This document shows positions 45,150-54,416 of a DNA stretch of 64,000 nt, one piece after another (positions within the stretch are counted from its first letter, which is position 1; every line of letters starts with the position of its first letter). Source of the DNA: Alistipes sp. (GTDB lineage Bacteria > Bacteroidota > Bacteroidia > Bacteroidales > Rikenellaceae); NCBI GenBank assembly GCA_017463615.1, contig JAFTOU010000016.1, positions 1 through 64,000 on the forward strand, read 5' to 3'. The notes beneath the pieces are model-generated. The model was not told where the DNA came from. It saw only the letters and a list, made by a program, of their open reading frames with translations, and did no database searches. The position numbers and the translations under genes were made by a program.

Positions 45150-47825
45150 ATGGAGAACGAAAGAAAATTACGCCTCATTCAGGTAGCAAAGGAGTTTAAG
45201 GTGGGTCTTAACACCGTAACGGACTTTTTGCGAAAGAAGGGTGTAGCTATTGACGGCTCGCCCAACACACAGATAAGTAGCGAAGTCTATGCGCTTGTAG
45301 AGAAGGAGTTTGGTTCAAACCGCACTACCACCTCTGCACGCGACAGCATTCGCGAGAAGATATCTACAAAGCAGACCACAGTATCTATTGAGGAGCCTAA
45401 GCCAGAGCCTAAGCGCAACATTGAGGTGCGCGATGAGATTCCGCAGCAGCCTCGTATCCTTGGTCGCGTAGAGCTGGACAAGAAGGGCAATGTAGTAAAG
45501 CCGCAGCCTGCACAGCCAAAGCCTGAGCAGCCAAAGCCAACCCCTGCACCTGCTCCAAAGCCAGAGCCAGCACCGCAGGCCGAGGCTCCAAAGCCTGCAC
45601 CTGCACCAAAGCCTGAGCAGCCACAGGCAGAGAGCCGCCCTACTACGGGTCAGTTCCGCCCTACCGAGGCACCAACGCTCAGCGGTCCGCAGATTCTGGG
45701 TAAGATGGATGTATCGGGTATGGTTCCAGGTGGCAAGCGCCGCAAGAAGATTAAGGAGGAGAAGGTAGATATCTCCCGCCAGCAGCCTCAGCAGCAGGGT
45801 GGCGGCAAGAAGAAGCATCAGGATAACCGCGACAACCGCAACAATAACAACCAGCAGCCTCAGCAGGGCGGTGGCAAGAAGAAGCATCAGAAGCCACAGC
45901 CAAAGCCAGTAGTTCGTCCAGAGGTATCTGACGAGGAGGTTTCAAAGCAGGTAAAGGACACCCTGGCTCGTCTGACTGCCAAGGGTGCTAAGAATAAGGG
46001 TGCTAAGTACCGCAAGGAGAAGCGCGAGGAGGTTCAGCAGCGTATGAACGAGGCAGTAGAGCGCGAGCAGATGGAGCGCAAGGTGCTCAAGGTTACCGAG
46101 TTTGTAACCGTGAGTGAGCTTGCAACCATGATGGATGTAAATCCTATGGAGGTTATCTCTGCTTGTATGAACCTCGGACTTATGGTATCTATCAACCAGC
46201 GTCTGGATGCCGAGGCGCTCGTAGTTGTTGCCGAGGAGTTCGGCTTCACTACCGAGTTCGTTTCGGTGGAGATTCAGGAGGCTATTGGTGACGAGGAGGT
46301 AGACTCTGAGGAGGATCTGGTTCCACGCCCACCAATCGTAACTGTAATGGGTCACGTAGACCACGGTAAGACCTCGTTGCTGGATAATATCCGTAAGACC
46401 AATGTCATCGCTGGCGAGGCGGGTGGTATCACCCAGCACATCGGTGCTTACTCCGTTGAGCTTAACGGTCAGAAGATTACCTTCCTTGACACCCCAGGTC
46501 ACGAGGCGTTTACCGCTATGCGTGCGCGTGGTGCTAAGATTACCGATGTTGCCATTATCATCGTTGCTGCCGACGACAGCGTGATGCCACAGACTATTGA
46601 GGCTATCAACCACGCACAGGCTGCAGGCGTACCTATGGTGTTCGCCATCAACAAGATTGATAAGCCTGCGGCAAATGTTGAGCGTATCAAGGAGCAGCTC
46701 GCAGGTATGAACTACCTTGTAGAGGACTGGGGCGGTAAGTACCAGAGCCAGGATGTATCGGCAAAGCAGGGTCTGAACCTTGACAAGCTGCTTGAGAAGG
46801 TACTCCTTGAGGCTGAGCTTCTTGACCTGAAGGCTAACCCTAACAAGCGTGCTAAGGGTGCCGTTATTGAGTCTACACTGGACAAGGGCCGTGGTTATGT
46901 TGCTACGGTGCTGGTTCAGGATGGTACTCTGCGCGTAGGTGATGTGGTGCTCTCGGGTACATACACCGGTCGTGTGAAGGCTATGTTTGACGAGAATGGT
47001 AAGAAGGTTACCGCAGCAGGTCCTGCAACACCAGTACAGCTGCTGGGTCTTAACGGTGCTCCTCAGGCGGGTGACTCGTTCAATGTTATGGAGGACGACC
47101 GCTCGGCTCGCGAGGTGGCAAATAAGCGTGAGCAGCTGCAGCGTATGCAGGGTCTGATGACACAGAAGCATGTTACCCTGGACGAGATTGGTCGCCGTAT
47201 CGCTATCGGCTCGTTCAAGGAGCTCAATATCATCGTTAAGGGTGATGTGGACGGCTCTGTAGAGGCTATGTCGGGCTCACTGATTAAGCTCTCAAAGGAG
47301 ACCGTACAGGTGAATGTTATCCACTCTGCCGTAGGTCAGATTTCGGAGTCCGATGTACTGCTGGCAACAGCCTCTAACGCAATCATCGTCGGCTTCCAGG
47401 TGCGCCCATCGGCTGCCGCTCGTCGCCTTGCTGAGAAGGAGGAGATTGAGATTCGTCTCTACTCTATCATCTACGACGCAATCAACGAGATTAAGGACGC
47501 TATTGAGGGTATGCTTGAGCCAGTGATGAAGGAGGAGATTGTCTGCTCTATTGAGGTGCTTGAGACCTTCAAGATTTCCAAGGTCGGAACTATCGCTGGA
47601 GGTATTGTCCGCGAGGGTAAGATTCAGCGCAACACCCCTATCCGCGTTATCCGCGACGGTATCGTTATCCACACAGGTCGCCTCGGCTCGCTCAAGCGAT
47701 TCAAGGACGATGTTAAGGAGGTACTCACTGGTCACGACTGCGGTCTGAACATTGAGTCCTACAACGACATCAAGATTGGCGATATCATCGAGGGCTACGA
47801 GCAGGTAGAGGTAAAGCGAAAGTAA
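45150..47825 (+). CDS. infB: Translation initiation factor IF-2
   Basis: An 891-residue IF-2. A short N-terminal IF2_N-type domain ([19 protein letters not shown]) is followed by a low-complexity linker of Pro, Ala, Lys and Gln (about 85-260). The G domain begins near residue 395: [20 protein letters not shown] and INKIDKP are the GTP-binding motifs. Domains II to IV follow to the end ([18 protein letters not shown]). It delivers initiator tRNA to the 30S subunit. It is 77 bases after nusA, the standard order. A 409-residue open frame on the opposite strand is a shadow. Confidence 0.97.
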   Translation: MENERKLRLIQVAKEFKVGLNTVTDFLRKKGVAIDGSPNTQISSEVYALVEKEFGSNRTTTSARDSIREKISTKQTTVSIEEPKPEPKRNIEVRDEIPQQPRILGRVELDKKGNVVKPQPAQPKPEQPKPTPAPAPKPEPAPQAEAPKPAPAPKPEQPQAESRPTTGQFRPTEAPTLSGPQILGKMDVSGMVPGGKRRKKIKEEKVDISRQQPQQQGGGKKKHQDNRDNRNNNNQQPQQGGGKKKHQKPQPKPVVRPEVSDEEVSKQVKDTLARLTAKGAKNKGAKYRKEKREEVQQRMNEAVEREQMERKVLKVTEFVTVSELATMMDVNPMEVISACMNLGLMVSINQRLDAEALVVVAEEFGFTTEFVSVEIQEAIGDEEVDSEEDLVPRPPIVTVMGHVDHGKTSLLDNIRKTNVIAGEAGGITQHIGAYSVELNGQKITFLDTPGHEAFTAMRARGAKITDVAIIIVAADDSVMPQTIEAINHAQAAGVPMVFAINKIDKPAANVERIKEQLAGMNYLVEDWGGKYQSQDVSAKQGLNLDKLLEKVLLEAELLDLKANPNKRAKGAVIESTLDKGRGYVATVLVQDGTLRVGDVVLSGTYTGRVKAMFDENGKKVTAAGPATPVQLLGLNGAPQAGDSFNVMEDDRSAREVANKREQLQRMQGLMTQKHVTLDEIGRRIAIGSFKELNIIVKGDVDGSVEAMSGSLIKLSKETVQVNVIHSAVGQISESDVLLATASNAIIVGFQVRPSAAARRLAEKEEIEIRLYSIIYDAINEIKDAIEGMLEPVMKEEIVCSIEVLETFKISKVGTIAGGIVREGKIQRNTPIRVIRDGIVIHTGRLGSLKRFKDDVKEVLTGHDCGLNIESYNDIKIGDIIEGYEQVEVKRK

Positions 47826-47863
47826 GTAATAAACAACAACCTAATACTAAATAATTTAGAGCT

Positions 47864-49174
47864 ATGATTAAGTTTGTAACAGCAGAAGAGGCTGTAAAGG
47901 TAATCAAGTCGGGTGATCACATTCACCTCAGTTCAGTTGCATCGGCACCTCAGTGTCTGATTAAGGCTATGTGCGACCGTGGTCGTAACGGCGAGTTCAA
48001 GGATGTTCACATCCACCACCTCCACACCGAGGGTCCTGCTCCATACGCAGATCCAGAGTTTGAGGGCGTATTCCAGCTTGACTCATTCTTCGTGGGTGGC
48101 AATGTGCGCAAGGTAACTCAGAGCGGTTATGCAGACTACATCCCAGTATTCTTGTCAGAAACTCAGAAGCTCTATCGTAGCGGCGCTGTACCTTGTAATG
48201 TTGCGATGATTCAGGTATCTACTCCAGACAAGCACGGCTATGTATCTCTCGGTACATCTGTAGATGCTACTCTGGCAGCTGTAGAGTGCGCAGAGCATGT
48301 TATCGCTGTTGTGAACAAGTATGTTCCACGCGCATTCGGTGATGCTATGATTCACAGCTCACAGATTGAGTACTTCGTGCAGGACGACCAGCCACTTGAG
48401 GAGGCTCACTTCTCTGAGCCAAACGAGGTGGAGACCAAGATTGGTAACCTCTGCGCAGGTCTTATTGAGGATGGTGCTACCCTGCAGATGGGTATCGGCG
48501 CAATTCCTAACGCAGTGCTTGCACAGCTGGGTGGTCACAAGAACCTGGGTGTTCACACCGAGATGTTCGCCGACGGCGTGCTTCCACTCGTTGAGAAGGG
48601 CGTTATCAACGGCGCTGCAAAGAATATTGATAAGGGTAAGATGGTATCTACCTTCCTTATGGGTTCACAGCGCGTTTACGACTTCATTGACGACAACCCA
48701 GGCGTGCTGATGATGGATGTAGGCTACACCAACGACCCTTATGTAATCTCTAAGAACGACCGCGTGACCGCTATCAACTCTGCCCTGCAGGTAGACCTCA
48801 CTGGTCAGGTTTGCGCAGACTCTCTGGGTCGCAAGTTCTACTCTGGCGTAGGTGGTCAGATTGACTTCATCTATGGCGCATCACTCTCTAAGGGCGGTAA
48901 GGCAATCATCGCAATGCCTTCTATCACCAATAAGGGCATCTCAAAGATTGCTGATACCCTTACCGAGGGCGCTGGTGTTGTTACTACCCGTAACCACATC
49001 CACTGGTTCGTTACCGAGAATGGCGCTGTAGACCTCTACGGCAAGAGCCTCCAGGAGCGTGCTCGCCTTATCATCTCCGTTGCTCACCCATCAGCACAGG
49101 AGGCCCTTGACGAGGCAGCATTCAACCGCTACGGCTCGCACCACCATTATATTAAAAGCTATATGAAAAAATAG
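47864..49174 (+). CDS. Acetyl-CoA hydrolase/CoA-transferase family protein
   Basis: A 436-residue class I CoA-transferase of the 4-hydroxybutyrate/acetyl-CoA hydrolase type. Motifs: DHIHLSSVASAPQCL at the N-terminus, GATLQMGIGAIPNAVLAQL, then LGVHTEMFADGVLPL with the catalytic Glu, and GVGGQIDFIYGASLSKGGKAIIAMPS. It moves CoA between acetate and another acid (succinate, propionate or butyrate are usual partners) during fermentation. It is 38 bases after infB but functionally unrelated; two stacked terminators follow it. Confidence 0.9.
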   Translation: MIKFVTAEEAVKVIKSGDHIHLSSVASAPQCLIKAMCDRGRNGEFKDVHIHHLHTEGPAPYADPEFEGVFQLDSFFVGGNVRKVTQSGYADYIPVFLSETQKLYRSGAVPCNVAMIQVSTPDKHGYVSLGTSVDATLAAVECAEHVIAVVNKYVPRAFGDAMIHSSQIEYFVQDDQPLEEAHFSEPNEVETKIGNLCAGLIEDGATLQMGIGAIPNAVLAQLGGHKNLGVHTEMFADGVLPLVEKGVINGAAKNIDKGKMVSTFLMGSQRVYDFIDDNPGVLMMDVGYTNDPYVISKNDRVTAINSALQVDLTGQVCADSLGRKFYSGVGGQIDFIYGASLSKGGKAIIAMPSITNKGISKIADTLTEGAGVVTTRNHIHWFVTENGAVDLYGKSLQERARLIISVAHPSAQEALDEAAFNRYGSHHHYIKSYMKK

Positions 49175-49194
49175 CCATTTCTTCATATAATCAC

Positions 49195-49228
49195 AAAGAC
49201 CTCCCAAAAGGAGGTCTTTGTTGCTTTT
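49195..49228 (+). terminator. Rho-independent terminator after the CoA-transferase gene
   Basis: AAAGACCTCC and GGAGGTCTTT make a 10 base-pair stem with a CAAAA loop, followed by GTTGCTTTT. An identical hairpin occurs again at 49987-50011. Confidence 0.88.
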
Positions 49229-49234
49229 AATATA

Positions 49235-49261
49235 GTGGTGGAGAAACTCCACCACCTTTTA
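49235..49261 (+). terminator. Second terminator in tandem
   Basis: GTGGTGGAG and CTCCACCAC pair around AAA and are followed by CTTTT. The rest of the 347-base gap up to 49521 has further hairpins (CCCCTCCTGTGAGGGGG and GACTTTTG-TGTG-CAAAAGTC near 49280-49320) and the promoter of the next gene. The short frame at 49235-49465 is low-quality and not called. Confidence 0.6.
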
Positions 49262-49446
49262 TGTTACCCACCCCCTAAATTCCCCTCCTGTGAGGGGGAC
49301 TTTTGTGTGCAAAAGTCCAAGCGGGTTGCCTACCCCTTGACCTTCGGTCTTCCTCCTTGCGGCTCGGCAAAGTGCAAACAAGTTTACCCTCTGCTCTCGC
49401 TCCGCAGCGTCGGTCCTGTGAGGGGGGGCTTATATTTACCTTCCAA

Positions 49447-49478
49447 TTTGTTCAATCAAAAATAAATTCTTAAATTTG
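49447..49478 (+). promoter_or_regulatory. Promoter of the small lipoprotein gene
   Basis: TTTG at 49447-49450 and TAAATTTG at 49471-49478 are 20 bases apart, an exact match to the Bacteroidetes consensus. The start site near 49485 supports translation from 49522. Confidence 0.65.
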
Positions 49479-49521
49479 TAATACAATCGCAAGATTGATG
49501 AGGCGAAAAAATCTAATTACT

Positions 49522-49974
49522 ATGAAAAAATTTCTACAACTTTTTATTATTGTAGTAATGAGTTGCTGCATTGGTATCTCTTGCGATAAAGAGCAGGCAG
49601 GAGGTATAGGAAGTATGGAAGACCTTGTAGGCACATATTCCGTTAAGTTAGAGCAGAGTATTGTATGGGGTGGGGACTCGGGCTTAGCATCCGACAGCGG
49701 AACAGTTACTATTACCAATATATCTGGTAATAGAGTTCAATTGAGCGGCTTTATTTCAACCACTGGAGAACTTGTCAATGGTAATCTTTATCTGGATTCA
49801 AATACTAGTTCAGATAGTTATGGGTATCTAACGACAAGATATAATAGCATACAATTTGGGGGAGGCATTATAACAATATGGGCGAAAACATCGGGCCAAT
49901 TGGCGACAACACCTTATGGCACTAGATACTCATTTAGCAGTTATGACTATTTTGAAGGAAGAAAGATATACTAA
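49522..49974 (+). CDS. Small lipoprotein of unknown function
   Basis: A 150-residue lipoprotein: signal peptide MKKFLQLFIIVVMSCCIG and lipobox ending at C21 (GISC). The mature part is beta-rich, with DLVGTYSVKLEQSIVWGG and DSGTVTITNISGNRVQLSGF, a pattern like the lipocalin-like or META-type small lipoproteins of Bacteroidetes. No catalytic motif is visible. It has its own promoter and its own terminator, and the terminator copy matches the one before it, so it may be a late insertion between the CoA-transferase and PpiD genes. An ATG upstream (49495) adds 9 unlikely residues. Confidence 0.75.
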   Translation: MKKFLQLFIIVVMSCCIGISCDKEQAGGIGSMEDLVGTYSVKLEQSIVWGGDSGLASDSGTVTITNISGNRVQLSGFISTTGELVNGNLYLDSNTSSDSYGYLTTRYNSIQFGGGIITIWAKTSGQLATTPYGTRYSFSSYDYFEGRKIY

Positions 49975-49986
49975 AATATAACAAGC

Positions 49987-50020
49987 AAAGACCTCCCAAA
50001 AGGAGGTCTTTGTTGTTTTG
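49987..50020 (+). terminator. Terminator after the lipoprotein gene
   Basis: The hairpin AAAGACCTCC-CAAAA-GGAGGTCTTT is identical to that at 49195, followed by GTTGTTTTG. It ends 68 bases before the structured element copy B. Confidence 0.85.
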
Positions 50021-50087
50021 GTGCTGCCATGTTACAGCGTGAGGATGGCGGCGTCAAGGGTGGCGAGGAGGCGCTGCCACGAGAAAT

Positions 50088-50217
50088 TATTTTGTTGTCA
50101 GAACGCGGTAGTAGGTGTGCATCGCGAAAATAGCCCGGATGGGTTGTACTTGAGCGTACTACCCATTCGGGCTATTAAGGGATGTGCAGCTAATGCCGCG
50201 TTATCACAACAAAATTA
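50088..50217 (+). ncRNA. Structured repeat element, copy B (probable RNA)
   Basis: A 130-base extended hairpin homologous to 27333-27464. Outer helix ATTTTGTTGT with ACAACAAAAT, then ACGCGG with CCGCGT; inner helix GTGCATC with GATGTGC; apical helix TAGCCCGGATGGGT with ACCCATTCGGGCTA around a GTAC...GTAC loop. The strings GCGGTAGTAGG and TTAAGGGATGTGC are shared unchanged with copy A, while several helix pairs changed on both sides. Its last bases are the complement of the stop codon of the PpiD-like gene. Unlike copy A it lacks strong T-runs at the apical stem, so termination alone does not explain conservation. Confidence 0.6.
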
Positions 50218-52236
50218 GAAGTAGCCGACGGTGTTATCCTCAATGTTAGCCAACTCCTGCACTGCGTAGAATGCGCGGGTTGCGCTCTGCTCGGCAGCTG
50301 CCTGCTGCTTAACCTTCTCAGCCTCGGCGGTCTGAGCCTCAGCGGCAGGGGTTACGGTATCAGTAACGAGGACATAAACGCCGCTTGCGCCCTTGATAGG
50401 AGCTGAGAGCTGACCCTGTGGCAGAGAGGTGATTGCGCCAAGTACGCGAGGCTCTACGCCCACGCCTGGAACATAGTATGCGTCATACTTCACATTCTCA
50501 AAGGTCTTAACCTCGCCCTGAGTAGCTGCAGCTACCTCCTCAATAGTTGCGCCAGTCATAGAGGCTGCAATCTGCTCAAACTTCTTATCGCGCAGAAGGG
50601 TGCTCTTAATCTGAGGAGCTACCTCCTTAACGGTGCGGTACTCGTTGTCGTTGATACCTGTGAGGGTTGCGATTACATAGTGGTTGTTATCCAGCTTGAT
50701 AAGCTCTGAGATATCGCCCACCTTAGCCTTATTTACCCAGTAAACCAACTCCAGAGAGTTAGACTCAATACCGCGTACGGCGCGAGCTGCGTGCTCAACA
50801 GTAGCGGTGCGAGAAGCCTGTGCCTGAGCGGTTACGGTAGCATCAAAGCCATCGTTCTGAGCGTTTACAGCGAAGAGGCTTGCAGCGTTGTGAACATCGC
50901 GCTGAGTCTGAGCTGAAGCAACGAGTGGATAGCTCAGTGTAGCGAGCTTATAGTGCTTCTGGATAGCGTTTACACCCTCAACCTTGAGAATCTGGATAAC
51001 ATTACCCATAACCAGCTTAACGATGTCGCCCTTCTTCTTACCTACCAGTGCATCTGCGAACTCTGGAGCAAGTGAAGCGTAGGTAACCTCGCCAATCTTA
51101 CCACCATCAGCAGCGGTCTGAGCCAGAGAGTGAGCAGCAGCCAAAGCAGCGAAGTCGCCACCCTTAGCAACATTTACGAGGCTATCAGCCAGCTCGGTAT
51201 CGGTATAGTTGAGAACGATGTGGCTCAGGGTATACTTCTCAGGTACATTGCGCACCTCTGCTACGCGAGCAGCACGCCACTCGTCAGCAACGAGAGTAGG
51301 GCCATACATCTTACCCTTAGTCAGAGCCTCGCTCTCCTCTGCAGTCATCTGAGCTGCAGTGATATAGGTCTGAGCGATAGCAGCGTGGCGGTTCTCACGA
51401 GCGTAAGACTTGAGGTCATCAACAGTAGCAAACTGCTCTGCAGCAGCCTTAGCCTCAGCCTCAACAGCAGCCTTATCTGCATCGGTTGCAACAACCTCAT
51501 ACTCAACGAAAGAGATTGTGCGGTATGGAGTCTGCTTGTACTGGCTCTTGTGAGCGTTGTAGTAAGCCTTAATCTCGCTATCAGAAACGGTTACCAGAGA
51601 GTCTGCAACAGTGTTGTAGCGGCTAACAACATAGCGACCACCGAAGCTGTTGTTTGCAGCATTTACGCCACGCTCAACCTCCAGAGCAGTTGCATAAGCG
51701 CCCTTCTTTACAAGCTCCTGATACTTCATCATCGCGCGGTCGATATCAGCCTGCTTGCTCAGGAAAGACCACATCTGCTGAGCCTGTGGGTTGCCCTCTA
51801 CCTGAGAGAGGAAAGCGGTTACAGCCTCAAGGCTATACTCGCCAGTCTGAGGGTTGCCAAATACGCTACCGAAGACATTGCTTGCACGCTCGCCACGAAC
51901 CATAGCCTTGTGCTCTGCCTCGCCTACTGCAAGACCAAGCTCCTCAAAGCCAGGGGTGAATACATGGTCTGAGAGCAGAATCTGCCAAGTGCTTGCCAGT
52001 GCCTGCTGAGCAGCCTGATCGGTATTAAGCTCGCCCATCTGTGCCTTTACATCGTCATAAGCAGCAAGGAACTCTGAGTAGTGAATCTCCTCGCCGTCAA
52101 TTGAACCTACCTCTGGATCGTTGCCAGAGAATCCCATCTCTGTCTTCAGAGAGAGGATGAACGCCAAAAGTGCGCCTGCGATAATCACTGAGAGCAGTAC
52201 GCCAAATTTGGTTCTTAAAGTATTCAAAGTTACCAT
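50215..52236 (-). CDS. PpiD/SurA-like periplasmic peptidyl-prolyl isomerase
   Basis: A 673-residue foldase. One N-terminal membrane anchor (about 13-31, GVLLSVIIAGALLAFILSL), a SurA_N-like helical region (about 35-290) and a parvulin domain at about 330-440 (TLSHIVLNYTDTELADSLVNV, then FAALAAAHSLAQTAADGGKIGEV). A long helical C-terminal part follows. It helps outer membrane proteins fold in the periplasm. It ends the coaX-to-ppiD gene run on the minus strand, 122 bases after the CNNM gene, and its stop codon touches copy B of the structured element. Confidence 0.9.
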   Translation of the reverse strand: MVTLNTLRTKFGVLLSVIIAGALLAFILSLKTEMGFSGNDPEVGSIDGEEIHYSEFLAAYDDVKAQMGELNTDQAAQQALASTWQILLSDHVFTPGFEELGLAVGEAEHKAMVRGERASNVFGSVFGNPQTGEYSLEAVTAFLSQVEGNPQAQQMWSFLSKQADIDRAMMKYQELVKKGAYATALEVERGVNAANNSFGGRYVVSRYNTVADSLVTVSDSEIKAYYNAHKSQYKQTPYRTISFVEYEVVATDADKAAVEAEAKAAAEQFATVDDLKSYARENRHAAIAQTYITAAQMTAEESEALTKGKMYGPTLVADEWRAARVAEVRNVPEKYTLSHIVLNYTDTELADSLVNVAKGGDFAALAAAHSLAQTAADGGKIGEVTYASLAPEFADALVGKKKGDIVKLVMGNVIQILKVEGVNAIQKHYKLATLSYPLVASAQTQRDVHNAASLFAVNAQNDGFDATVTAQAQASRTATVEHAARAVRGIESNSLELVYWVNKAKVGDISELIKLDNNHYVIATLTGINDNEYRTVKEVAPQIKSTLLRDKKFEQIAASMTGATIEEVAAATQGEVKTFENVKYDAYYVPGVGVEPRVLGAITSLPQGQLSAPIKGASGVYVLVTDTVTPAAEAQTAEAEKVKQQAAAEQSATRAFYAVQELANIEDNTVGYF

Positions 52237-52358
52237 ATCAAAATATTTTTTTTGTAATTAGAATCTCATTAAAAAATTCCCGAAGTCCAAACGCCAACAA
52301 TTTGCGCCAAACAACCCGCGAATATAGTAATTTTATTCCAAATAACGCTCTTTTTGAG

Positions 52359-53627
52359 CTATTTTTTCACACATTCTACCTTCGCAAGTTCTATTCGGGA
52401 GCGAGTAGTACGCAAAATTCTGATTTTTAGTCCATCAAACTCCATCTGCGTACCTGCCGTAGGCAGCTCCTTATAGCGGTAGATGATATATCCCGCCAGG
52501 GTGTCATACTCGTCACTCTCGGCGATATTGAGGCCATACTCCTCGTTGAGATACTCAACCTCCAGGCGGCAAGAGAAGACATACTCATTCTCGGAAATCT
52601 GCTTCTCCACCAGCTCCTCTACATCGTGCTCATCCTCAATCTCACCGAAAATCTGCTCCAGCACATCCTCCAGCGAGATGATACCCGCCGTGCCACCGAA
52701 CTCGTCAATAACTACGGCGATGTTACTCTTCTGCTTGATAAATTGTGTGAGGATATCCTGTAGCGGCATTGTCTCGGCAACATAGTCCACCTTCATCAGC
52801 ACCTTGTCAATACTCTTAGGCTGGGTGAACAGACTCTTAGAGTTTACATAGCCGATGATATTGTCAATGCTATTTTTCCAGACGAAGATGCGGGAGTACT
52901 TACTCTCCACAAAGCGCTCGGTGAGGCTCTCTATCGTTGTCTCGTCAATATCTACCGCCTCCATATCCACGCGAGAAATCATACAGTCGCGCACACGCAG
53001 GTCGGCAAAGTCCAGTGCATTCTGGAAAATCTTAATCTCCGCCTCAGTGTCGTCGTCCGACTCGGCGTTGTTTGTATCCAGCAGGCTCTCCAGCTCGCTA
53101 CGGTCAAACTCGGTCTGGCGCACAGCCTCGGCAGGTGTACGACCAAAGAGTCGGAGCACGCCATAGGAGAGCAGCGTGGTAAACTTAGCCACTGGATAGA
53201 GCAGTAGGTAGAATGCGAATATTACCGGCGCGAAGAAGCGATAGTAGAAGTTAGGGTTTGTCCTGATAAAGGACTTTGGAAGATACTCTGCAACAAAGAT
53301 AACAATAACAGTCGGGATGATGGTCTCCAGCAGGAACGAACCTTCATTATAGATTGTCTCCCAGCCCAACATATATGCCACGCCGCGGATAACCTGCGAC
53401 ATACACATAGAGTAGATAACAAGTGTGATGTTGTTACCTACAAGGATGGTTGTGATATACTGACCTTGATTGCGCGAAAAGAGGTCGGCAATATAGTCAA
53501 ACATACGATTCTGCTTGCGGTCTATCTCGTGCTTGAGGCGGTTCTTATTCAGAAACGCAATCTCCATACCCGAGAAGAAGGCTGACAGAAGCAGCATCAA
53601 CAGTATGATTATCAGCGAGGTGGTCAT
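52359..53627 (-). CDS. CNNM/CBS/CorC_HlyC-domain membrane protein
   Basis: A 422-residue protein: an N-terminal CNNM (DUF21) membrane domain with about four helices (SLIIILLMLLLSAFFSGMEIA is the first), a tandem CBS pair (about 205-330, VRDCMISRVDMEAVD and NIAVVIDEFGGTAGIISLED) and a C-terminal CorC_HlyC domain (about 345-420). These proteins are thought to export divalent cations or regulate them. It resembles the GldE group of Bacteroidetes, but gliding genes are absent here, so I leave it unnamed. lptC lies 12 bases upstream. Confidence 0.88.
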   Translation of the reverse strand: MTTSLIIILLMLLLSAFFSGMEIAFLNKNRLKHEIDRKQNRMFDYIADLFSRNQGQYITTILVGNNITLVIYSMCMSQVIRGVAYMLGWETIYNEGSFLLETIIPTVIVIFVAEYLPKSFIRTNPNFYYRFFAPVIFAFYLLLYPVAKFTTLLSYGVLRLFGRTPAEAVRQTEFDRSELESLLDTNNAESDDDTEAEIKIFQNALDFADLRVRDCMISRVDMEAVDIDETTIESLTERFVESKYSRIFVWKNSIDNIIGYVNSKSLFTQPKSIDKVLMKVDYVAETMPLQDILTQFIKQKSNIAVVIDEFGGTAGIISLEDVLEQIFGEIEDEHDVEELVEKQISENEYVFSCRLEVEYLNEEYGLNIAESDEYDTLAGYIIYRYKELPTAGTQMEFDGLKIRILRTTRSRIELAKVECVKK

Positions 53628-53639
53628 TACCTATATATA

Positions 53640-54404
53640 TTACTCTATTCTTTTGTCTACTTTTGTCTCTGCCTGTTGCGGTCTGGAGAATGGTGTAGGG
53701 CTGCTCCCCCTCTTTGGGCGGGTGAGTGCTGATGTGGCGCGAGCAGGCTGCTTAGGCTGCGTAGGAGCTACTGCGCTCTGCGGCTTAGGTGTCGGCTGCT
53801 CTGCAGGGGTATCTACAGCGGTAGAGTCGTCGCCCTGCGGCATCATATCCTCCTTCATCATCACCTTACCCTTCCAGTGGCGGAAGTTGAGCTCTATCAA
53901 ATCCTCGTCGGACTCAAAGCCCTCGGTAAAATGGGTATCGTCGGCAGTGACAATCTTGGTATCTACATTGGAGTAGATGCGTTTGGTGGTGGAGTTCCAG
54001 AAGAGCTGCTGGGTAAAGACCTTTGTGCCGTCGTGCTTTACGATGCGCACATTTCCCTTAGCCTCCCACAGCTTACGATTCTCGTAGTAGATGGCGTAGT
54101 TGGACTCAAGGGTGGCATTTACCGTGGTGAGCGAGTCGTCCTGATAGGTTGTAATCCTGATACCCTTGCGGAACTCGCGATAAGGGTCACGACCCAGGTT
54201 ATAACCCTCCAGCAGTGGCGTTGTGAAGTGGTAGGACTTGCGGCCATTCTCCGAAACGACGATAGAGAGGTTCTGACTCTTCTCGGTCATTATGGCATCA
54301 AGCGACTCCTCCTCGGCCTTCTTCTCCTCCTTGCACGAAAACAGCAAAGCACTCCCCAATAAAAGGAGTGCTATTGCCGAATATCTGTGCAATAAATTTT
54401 TCAC
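53640..54404 (-). CDS. lptC: LPS export ABC transporter periplasmic component LptC
   Basis: A 254-residue predicted lipoprotein or anchored protein with a hydrophobic segment (about 11-24) ending in LLFSC. The body has the LptC beta-jellyroll pattern (TTVNATLESNYAIYYENRKLWEAKGNVRIV, then LNFRHWKGKVMMKED). The C-terminal 60 residues form a Pro/Ala-rich tail not needed for the fold. LptC takes LPS from the LptB2FG complex to LptA. No ATG precedes the signal region: translation must start at GTG 54404 or TTG 54407. It lies 10 to 13 bases after the TPR gene. Confidence 0.8.
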   Translation of the reverse strand: MKNLLHRYSAIALLLLGSALLFSCKEEKKAEEESLDAIMTEKSQNLSIVVSENGRKSYHFTTPLLEGYNLGRDPYREFRKGIRITTYQDDSLTTVNATLESNYAIYYENRKLWEAKGNVRIVKHDGTKVFTQQLFWNSTTKRIYSNVDTKIVTADDTHFTEGFESDEDLIELNFRHWKGKVMMKEDMMPQGDDSTAVDTPAEQPTPKPQSAVAPTQPKQPARATSALTRPKRGSSPTPFSRPQQAETKVDKRIE

Positions 54405-54416
54405 CAATACCTGATA

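Noticed and set aside
45942-47171. A 409-residue open frame opposite infB
   Set aside because: It mirrors the highly biased codon use of infB; the translation is Leu/His-rich and has no domain.
49235-49465. A 76-residue frame rich in Pro, Cys and Ser after the CoA-transferase
   Set aside because: It runs through two hairpins and low-complexity repeat DNA and has no domain; it is repeat sequence, not a gene.
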